In this document: in pieces, positions 14,314-18,562 of the stretch
Layout: every line of letters starts with the position of its first letter
How positions within the stretch are numbered: position 1 is the stretch's first letter
Assembly (NCBI GenBank): GCA_051881635.1
Contig: JBJEQG010000069.1
Coordinates: 1-18,562, forward strand
Direction: 5' to 3'
Origin: JBJEQG01 sp051881635
Lineage (GTDB): Bacteria > Bacillota > Clostridia > Oscillospirales > Acutalibacteraceae
Length of the DNA stretch: 18,562 bases
Position numbers and translations under genes: made by a program
The notes under the pieces: generated by a model
Database searches by the model: none
What the model saw: the letters and a program-made list of their open reading frames with translations, nothing else
Told to the model about the DNA's origin: nothing

Positions 14314-14321
14314 AGTATAGT
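14293..14321 (+). promoter_or_regulatory. Promoter of rsuA
   Basis: TTGTCA (14293-14298), a 17-base spacer and TATAGT (14316-14321) lie about 22 bases upstream of the rsuA start. The -35 box is shared with the divergent glycosyltransferase promoter. Confidence 0.65.
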
Positions 14322-14343
14322 AGTAACATAAAGGGGGAATGTA

Positions 14344-15060
14344 ATGGAACGCATTGATAAAATTTTATCATCACAAAATATCGGTTCTCGCCGTGAGATT
14401 AAACAGCTTATTCGGCAAGGTGCGGTTTTACTAAACGGTGTTGCCGTTAAACGCCCGGAAGAAAAAGCAAACCCCGATATGGATATGATTACAGTCGGCG
14501 GTGTTGTCTTGAATTTCAAACGCAACCTCTATATTATGATGAACAAACCTGCCGGCGTTCTTTCCGCAACACGGGACAACCGCCAAAAAACAGTTTTAGA
14601 CCTCATTCCCGAAGAACTGAAACGCCGTGATCTTTTTCCTGCGGGACGGTTGGACAAGGATACCGAAGGTCTTTTGATTATTACAGATGACGGTGCGTTG
14701 GCTCACGATATGCTCTCCCCAACCAAGCATGTTTATAAACTGTATGAGGCGGAAGTGGACAGGGCACTAACAGAAAATGACTGTCTTTTATTCCGAAACG
14801 GCATTACCATTGGTGAACAAAGTTTCCTGCCCGCCGAAATTAAACTGATTTCTTCAACAAAAGCTCTTGTACGAGTCAGGGAAGGAAAGTTCCACCAAAT
14901 TAAAAGAATGTTTGAGGCGGTCGGCACTCATGTTCTTACACTCAAACGACTGAGAATCGGCGATTTATGGCTTGATAAAGCCCTTTTTTCGGGAGAATGC
15001 CGTGAATTGACTGCTGATGAAATTCCGCTTTTACTTTCTCACAATGCTTTTTCACTCTAA
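14344..15060 (+). CDS. rsuA: 16S rRNA pseudouridine synthase, RsuA type
   Basis: This 238-residue enzyme isomerises a uridine to pseudouridine in small-subunit ribosomal RNA (position 516 in the Escherichia coli RsuA case). An N-terminal S4 RNA-binding domain (about residues 1-60, starting MERIDKILSSQNIGSRREIK) is followed by the RsuA/RluB catalytic domain. The catalytic Asp104 is in FPAGRLDKDTEGLL, and the later conserved KFHQIKRMFEAVG is present. The NKPAGVLSATRDNRQKTVLD segment and overall length match the RsuA subgroup better than RluB. The start has GGGGG six bases upstream. It is transcribed divergently from the glycosyltransferase gene and has no obvious functional tie to it. Confidence 0.92.
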   Translation: MERIDKILSSQNIGSRREIKQLIRQGAVLLNGVAVKRPEEKANPDMDMITVGGVVLNFKRNLYIMMNKPAGVLSATRDNRQKTVLDLIPEELKRRDLFPAGRLDKDTEGLLIITDDGALAHDMLSPTKHVYKLYEAEVDRALTENDCLLFRNGITIGEQSFLPAEIKLISSTKALVRVREGKFHQIKRMFEAVGTHVLTLKRLRIGDLWLDKALFSGECRELTADEIPLLLSHNAFSL

Positions 15061-15085
15061 TTTCTTGTGCAAGTTGCACAAGAAA
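15061..15085. terminator. Long palindrome directly after rsuA
   Basis: TTTCTTGTGC (15061-15070) and GCACAAGAAA (15076-15085) form a perfect 10-base-pair stem around AAGTT, beginning at the base after the rsuA stop codon. The nearest T run is nine bases further on, so termination efficiency is uncertain. It could also be a protein-binding site. Confidence 0.5.
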
Positions 15086-15233
15086 CAGTCTGCTTTTTTG
15101 TGTTATGTGGAATGTTCCCAAATTCAACCCCAATATTTTAGTTAAAAAAAGTATTTTATTTTTCCGAAAAATCTGTTATAGTTATTATATTAAATATCTC
15201 GCAGCTCGATTGCGTTTTTTAGGAGGATAATTT

Positions 15234-16346
15234 ATGGCAAGTGTATCATTAAGGAATGTTTATAAAATTTATGACGGCGGCGTTGTTGCCGTAAGCGATT
15301 TCAACCTTGAAATCGAAGATAAAGAGTTTATTATTTTCGTAGGTCCGTCCGGTTGCGGCAAATCAACAACCTTGCGTATGATTGCCGGTTTGGAAGATAT
15401 TTCCAAAGGTGAATTGTATATCGGAGATGTTCTTTCCAACGATATTTCTCCTAAAAACAGAGATATTGCAATGGTATTCCAAAACTACGCTCTCTATCCG
15501 CATATGACAGTATATGATAATATGGCTTTCGGTCTTGAACTCCGTAAAACACCAAAAGACGAAATCCGCCGCCGTGTTGAAGAAGCTGCCCGTTCTTTGG
15601 ATATTGCTCACCTCTTGGAGCGTAAACCGAAGGCTCTTTCCGGTGGTCAAAGACAGCGTGTTGCTCTCGGTCGTGCTATCGTTCGTGACCCGAAAGTATT
15701 CTTGCTTGACGAGCCGCTTTCCAACTTGGACGCTAAACTTCGTACAGCCATGAGAACTGAGATTTCCAAGCTCCACAAGAGATTGGGTACAACATTTATC
15801 TATGTAACCCATGACCAGACAGAAGCTATGACAATGGCAGACAGAATCGTTGTTATGAAAGACGGTTTCATTCAGCAGGTTGACACACCTCAAAACCTCT
15901 ATGAAAGACCATGTAACCAATTCGTAGCCGGATTTATGGGTTCTCCGCAAATGAACTTCATTGACGCAACAATCGTTAGAGCCGGCGATGAATACGGTAT
16001 CGAGTTCGGTCCGTACACCATTCCGTTGCCTGAGTCCAAGAACAAGAAAAATATTCTTTCCAGATTTGTCGGCAAAGATGTTGTTCTCGGTATCCGTCCC
16101 GAAGATGTACACGATGAGCCTGAATTCCTCGAAAGAGCAACAAGCGGTATCGTAGAAGCCAATGTAGAAGTAACAGAATTGATGGGTGCTGAAATCTATC
16201 TGTATCTGAATATCGTTGGTCAGCCGATTATCGCAAGAGTTGAACCGTCCTCTACTGCCGAAGCCGGTGATACTGTTGAAGTTGCTTTCGATATTGAAAA
16301 AATCCATATCTTTGATAAGGAAACAGAAAGAACAATCACAAACTGA
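15234..16346 (+). CDS. ugpC: Shared sugar-importer ABC ATPase, MsmK/MsmX/UgpC type
   Basis: This 370-residue ATPase energises carbohydrate uptake (CUT1) transporters. It has Walker A GPSGCGKST (residues 37-45), Q-loop Gln83, signature LSGGQRQR (135-142), Walker B VFLLDEP (155-161) and H-loop His193. A C-terminal regulatory OB/TOBE region follows from about residue 240. The PLSNLDAKLR and HDQTEAMTMADRI motifs are typical of MalK/MsmK/UgpC. No permease or binding-protein genes are near, so it is probably an orphan that serves several importers, as MsmX does in Bacillus subtilis. Which sugar, or glycerol phosphate, is not decidable. AGGAGG lies seven bases before the ATG. The upstream AT-rich stretch has only weak -10-like elements near 15177-15188. 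A strong terminator follows, so it is a single-gene unit. Confidence 0.93.
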   Translation: MASVSLRNVYKIYDGGVVAVSDFNLEIEDKEFIIFVGPSGCGKSTTLRMIAGLEDISKGELYIGDVLSNDISPKNRDIAMVFQNYALYPHMTVYDNMAFGLELRKTPKDEIRRRVEEAARSLDIAHLLERKPKALSGGQRQRVALGRAIVRDPKVFLLDEPLSNLDAKLRTAMRTEISKLHKRLGTTFIYVTHDQTEAMTMADRIVVMKDGFIQQVDTPQNLYERPCNQFVAGFMGSPQMNFIDATIVRAGDEYGIEFGPYTIPLPESKNKKNILSRFVGKDVVLGIRPEDVHDEPEFLERATSGIVEANVEVTELMGAEIYLYLNIVGQPIIARVEPSSTAEAGDTVEVAFDIEKIHIFDKETERTITN

Positions 16347-16365
16347 TTTTAAGAAAACGACTTTT

Positions 16366-16398
16366 AAAAAGAGATACCACTATGGTATCTCTTTTTTT
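16366..16398 (+). terminator. Terminator after the sugar-importer ATPase gene
   Basis: AAAAAGAGATACC (16366-16378) and GGTATCTCTTTTT (16384-16396) form a perfect 13-base-pair stem with a five-base loop and a long T-tail. Confidence 0.95.
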
Positions 16399-16462
16399 AT
16401 ATTAAATTCTGAAAAATAAACTGTTGATTAAATTATTTATCTAAATATTTTATCATCTTTGA

Positions 16463-16484
16463 TTTCCAAAATCCAATTTGGAAA
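16463..16484. promoter_or_regulatory. Inverted repeat upstream of the PucR-like regulator promoter
   Basis: TTTCCAAA (16463-16470) and TTTGGAAA (16477-16484) are separated by six bases, about 60 bases upstream of the -35 box. The rest of 16399-16540 is very AT-rich and empty. It could be an autoregulatory site, which is inference only. Confidence 0.35.
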
Positions 16485-16544
16485 ATAAAATCGTAAAATT
16501 CAATAATTTCCTCTTGAAAATAACATAAATTTTCGATAAAAAGG

Positions 16545-16573
16545 TTGCAATTTAGTAATTTTTTGTGTAAAAT
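16545..16573 (+). promoter_or_regulatory. Promoter of the PucR-like regulator gene
   Basis: TTGCAA (16545-16550), a 17-base spacer and TAAAAT (16568-16573), with a TGTG extension just before the -10 box. The leader would be about 48 bases. Confidence 0.75.
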
Positions 16574-16627
16574 GTATATGGAAGTATTAAAGACGAACGA
16601 CTTTTTATTAAAGTGAGGGAAACTATT

Positions 16628-17713
16628 ATGTCCAATAGATTATTTCAAGGCGTTATTCATCAAATGCGTGATACCATTGATCGTACAATCGGTGTTGTTG
16701 ACGAAACATCAGTTGTTATTGCGTGCAGCGAGCTTGGAAGAATCGGCGAAGTTGATGAGCATATAACAACCGATATGCTTTCTTCCGCCTCACCTTTTAC
16801 ACACAACGGATATACATATAAATCCTTTGGCAGTAAACCCCGCAGCGAATATGCTGTTTTTGTGGCGGGAAATGATGATGTTGCTCAAAAATATGCGTCA
16901 ATTTTAGCGATTTCTTTGGGAAGTATCAAGCAATATTATGACGAAAAATATGACAGGGGCAACTTTATCAAAAATGTTATCCTTGATAACATTCTGCCGG
17001 GTGATATTTACCTTAAAGCACAGGAATTGCACTTTAATTCAGATGTTACCCGTGTATGTATGCTGATTAAGATTTCTTCCAAAACCGATGTTTCTGCCTA
17101 CTATGTTATCCAAAACCTTTTCCCCGACAAGGTAAAAGACTTTGTTATCAACATCAACGAAACCGATATTGCTTTGGTTAAGGAAATCAAATCCGATATT
17201 GATTCCAAAGACCTCGAAAAACTTGCTAGCTCCATTGTTGATACCATGTCCGGCGAGTTCTATACCCATTGTGTTATCGGTATCGGTACACCTGTAACAA
17301 GCATTAAGGATTTGGCTCGCTCCTTTAAAGAGGCTCAGGTCGCTTTGGAAGTCGGCAAGGTATTTGATACCGAACGCACTATTGTCAGCTATGACAATTT
17401 GGGTATTGCCCGCTTGGTTTATCAGCTACCGACAACCTTGTGCGATATGTTCCTCAAAGAAGTCTTTAAAAAAGGCTCGATTGAATCCCTTGACCAGGAA
17501 ACTTTGTTTACCATTCAGCGTTTCTTTGAAAACAACCTGAATGTTTCCGAAACCTCCCGTAAACTTTTTGTCCACAGAAACACTTTGGTTTATCGTTTGG
17601 AGAAAATCAAAAAACTGACAGGTTTGGATTTGCGTGAATTTGAGGACGCTATTGTCTTTAAGGTTGCATTGATGGTTAAGAAATACCTCTCCTCCAATCC
17701 GATTAAGTATTAA
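16628..17713 (+). CDS. CdaR/PucR-family transcriptional regulator
   Basis: This 361-residue regulator has a poorly conserved sensory N-terminus (residues 1 to about 120), a middle GGDEF-like/PucR-associated domain, and a C-terminal PucR-type helix-turn-helix. The HTH region includes FFENNLNVSETSRKLFVHRNTLVYRLEKIKKLTGLDL (written here in part only: NVSETSRKLFVHRNTLVYR is the key helix pair). The layout resembles CdaR, the sugar diacid regulator, but the ligand is unknown. The ATG at 16628 has GAGGG eight bases upstream. A GTG at 16613 has no site. It lies just downstream of the orphan sugar-importer ATPase, on the same strand but with its own promoter and terminator. The context suggests, but does not show, a role in carbohydrate control. 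Confidence 0.85.
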   Translation: MSNRLFQGVIHQMRDTIDRTIGVVDETSVVIACSELGRIGEVDEHITTDMLSSASPFTHNGYTYKSFGSKPRSEYAVFVAGNDDVAQKYASILAISLGSIKQYYDEKYDRGNFIKNVILDNILPGDIYLKAQELHFNSDVTRVCMLIKISSKTDVSAYYVIQNLFPDKVKDFVININETDIALVKEIKSDIDSKDLEKLASSIVDTMSGEFYTHCVIGIGTPVTSIKDLARSFKEAQVALEVGKVFDTERTIVSYDNLGIARLVYQLPTTLCDMFLKEVFKKGSIESLDQETLFTIQRFFENNLNVSETSRKLFVHRNTLVYRLEKIKKLTGLDLREFEDAIVFKVALMVKKYLSSNPIKY

Positions 17714-17753
17714 GTTGTCCTCTTGGAATCTCTTTAAACACATGATTTTACTT

Positions 17754-17792
17754 GACTGCTTCGGACATCTGTTCGAGGCAGTCCTTGTTTTT
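17754..17792 (+). terminator. Terminator after the PucR-like regulator gene
   Basis: GACTGCTTCG (17754-17763) and CGAGGCAGTC (17774-17783) form a 10-base-pair stem (one G-U) with a ten-base loop, followed by CTTGTTTTT. Confidence 0.8.
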
Positions 17793-17828
17793 CGAGAATT
17801 TTATTGAATTATTTTCAGAAAGGTTGAA

Positions 17829-18506
17829 ATGAAGATGATACACTTTGAAAATGTGTCTAAGGTCTACCCAAACGGCACAAAAGCCCTCAATCATTTTTCG
17901 TTGGATATTGAAAGGGGCGAATTTGTCTTTGTTGTGGGTGCGTCCGGTGCAGGAAAAAGTACCTTCATCAAGTTGATTACAAGAGAAGAAAAAGCAACAG
18001 AGGGAAAAATTATCGTCAACGGAAAAGATTTGGTTCGCATGAAAAAACGGCAAATCCCCTATCTCCGCCGTACAATGGGAATTGTCTTTCAGGATTTCCG
18101 TCTAATTCCGAAAATGAGCGTTTATGACAATACGGCTTTTGCCCTGCGTGTTATCGGAACACCGGAAAAAATTGTTCGGCAGCGTGTGAAAGCGGTATTG
18201 AAACAGGTCGGACTTGAAAATAAAATGAAAAGGCGTCCTTCCGAACTTTCGGGTGGAGAACAACAACGAACAAGTTTAGCCCGTGCTTTGGTTAACAATC
18301 CAAAATTGATTATTGCAGACGAACCGACTGGTAATGTTGACCCCGCACTCTCTCACGAGATTATGCAGCTTCTTTGTGATATTAACGAACAAGGTACGAC
18401 TGTTGTTGTTGTTACTCATGAATACAACCTTGTGCGTGAGTTCGGAAAGAAAATTATTCTGATTGAAAATGGACAAGCCCATGTAACAGAAAAGGAGAAT
18501 TTATAA
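17829..18506 (+). CDS. ftsE: Cell division ATP-binding protein FtsE
   Basis: This 225-residue ATPase forms the FtsEX complex, which uses ATP to switch on peptidoglycan hydrolases outside the membrane during division or elongation. It opens with the typical MIHFENVSKVYPNGTKAL. It has Walker A GASGAGKST (residues 37-45), Gln88 in the Q-loop VFQDFRLIP, signature LSGGEQQR (140-147), Walker B LIIADEPTGNVD (160-171) and His197. Length matches FtsE (about 228). AAAGG lies five bases before the ATG at 17829. An ATG two codons later is possible but less well spaced. The ftsX start follows four bases after the last sense codon region. I see no convincing promoter between the preceding terminator and ftsE. 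Confidence 0.95.
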   Translation: MKMIHFENVSKVYPNGTKALNHFSLDIERGEFVFVVGASGAGKSTFIKLITREEKATEGKIIVNGKDLVRMKKRQIPYLRRTMGIVFQDFRLIPKMSVYDNTAFALRVIGTPEKIVRQRVKAVLKQVGLENKMKRRPSELSGGEQQRTSLARALVNNPKLIIADEPTGNVDPALSHEIMQLLCDINEQGTTVVVVTHEYNLVREFGKKIILIENGQAHVTEKENL

Positions 18507-18509
18507 AGC

Positions 18510-18562
18510 ATGAAACTATATAGCTTAAAGTACTTAATTAAAGAGGGTTTGCGGAGCATTTT
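18510..18562 (+). CDS. ftsX: Cell division protein FtsX, N-terminal start only (cut by window edge)
   Basis: An ATG at 18510, three bases after the ftsE stop codon and with AAAGGAG 12 bases upstream, opens a frame that runs off the window. The visible residues (MKLYSLKYLIKEGLRSIF) match the usual amphipathic cytoplasmic start of FtsX, ahead of its first membrane segment. Position directly after ftsE makes this the expected permease partner. Only about 17 codons are present, so nothing else can be said. Confidence 0.85.
   Translation, partial: MKLYSLKYLIKEGLRSI

Noticed and set aside
15363..16307. A 314-residue open frame on the minus strand
   Set aside because: It lies fully antisense to the sugar-importer ATPase gene. 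Its translation is Cys/Phe/Asn-rich with no family motifs, as expected from the shadow of a strongly codon-biased gene.
1..18562. CRISPR arrays, tRNA or rRNA genes, insertion sequences, phage or restriction/defence genes
   Set aside because: None seen. No regularly spaced repeats, no cloverleaf-like tRNA ends, no transposase, integrase or restriction motifs among the translated frames. I could not run covariance or profile searches to confirm this.

Overview
The window reads as chromosomal DNA from an AT-leaning Firmicute, most likely a Clostridia-class (Ruminococcaceae/Lachnospiraceae-like) gut anaerobe. This rests on AGGAGG-type ribosome binding sites, near-consensus sigma-A promoters with 17-base spacers, many intrinsic terminators, a CdaR/PucR-type regulator beside an orphan sugar-importer ATPase, an Ala/Lys-rich DUF6465-like protein, and FtsEX. 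The class assignment is inference from gene content. I see no tRNA, rRNA, CRISPR array, insertion sequence or phage gene.

Layout. Positions 1-180 hold a possible C-terminal coding fragment and two hairpins. A 901-residue MacB-like ABC ATPase/permease fusion follows on the minus strand (186-2891), with a 16-base palindrome resembling a TetR-type operator just upstream of it. Next comes a minus-strand glycolytic operon, pgk-tpiA-gpmI (6593 down to 2999), with a good promoter at 6659-6687 and a terminator at 2939-2981.

Positions 6721-14174 are a surface-polymer locus, almost all on the minus strand. In transcription order it has a GT2 glycosyltransferase, an ABC-2 polysaccharide permease, a TagB/TagF-like CDP-glycerol glycerophosphotransferase, a four-motif Stealth phosphotransferase and a membrane acyltransferase 3. 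Some 5 kb further on is the TagH/Wzt-like ATPase, presumably the permease's partner, with its own promoter. Two other genes sit between the main operon and the ATPase: a plus-strand DUF6465-like gene with a perfect consensus promoter, and a 59-residue minus-strand small-protein gene. The likely product is a phosphodiester-linked, possibly acylated, cell-surface glycan or teichoic-acid-like polymer exported by the TagGH-type transporter.

To the right, everything is on the plus strand: rsuA (16S pseudouridine synthase), an MsmK/UgpC-type shared sugar-importer ATPase, a CdaR/PucR-like regulator, ftsE, and the first 17 codons or so of ftsX, cut by the window edge.

Most of the unusual signal is regulatory. 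Two divergent promoter pairs have overlapping elements (8049-8086 and 14271-14321). The second pair lies inside a terminator-like hairpin. Several hairpins sit between co-directional genes. I found no convincing new defence or mobile system. The most unusual gene content is the Stealth, glycerophosphotransferase and acyltransferase cluster with its split ABC exporter. Several genes appear to start downstream of the longest possible ORF start, and I give the start that has a ribosome binding site.
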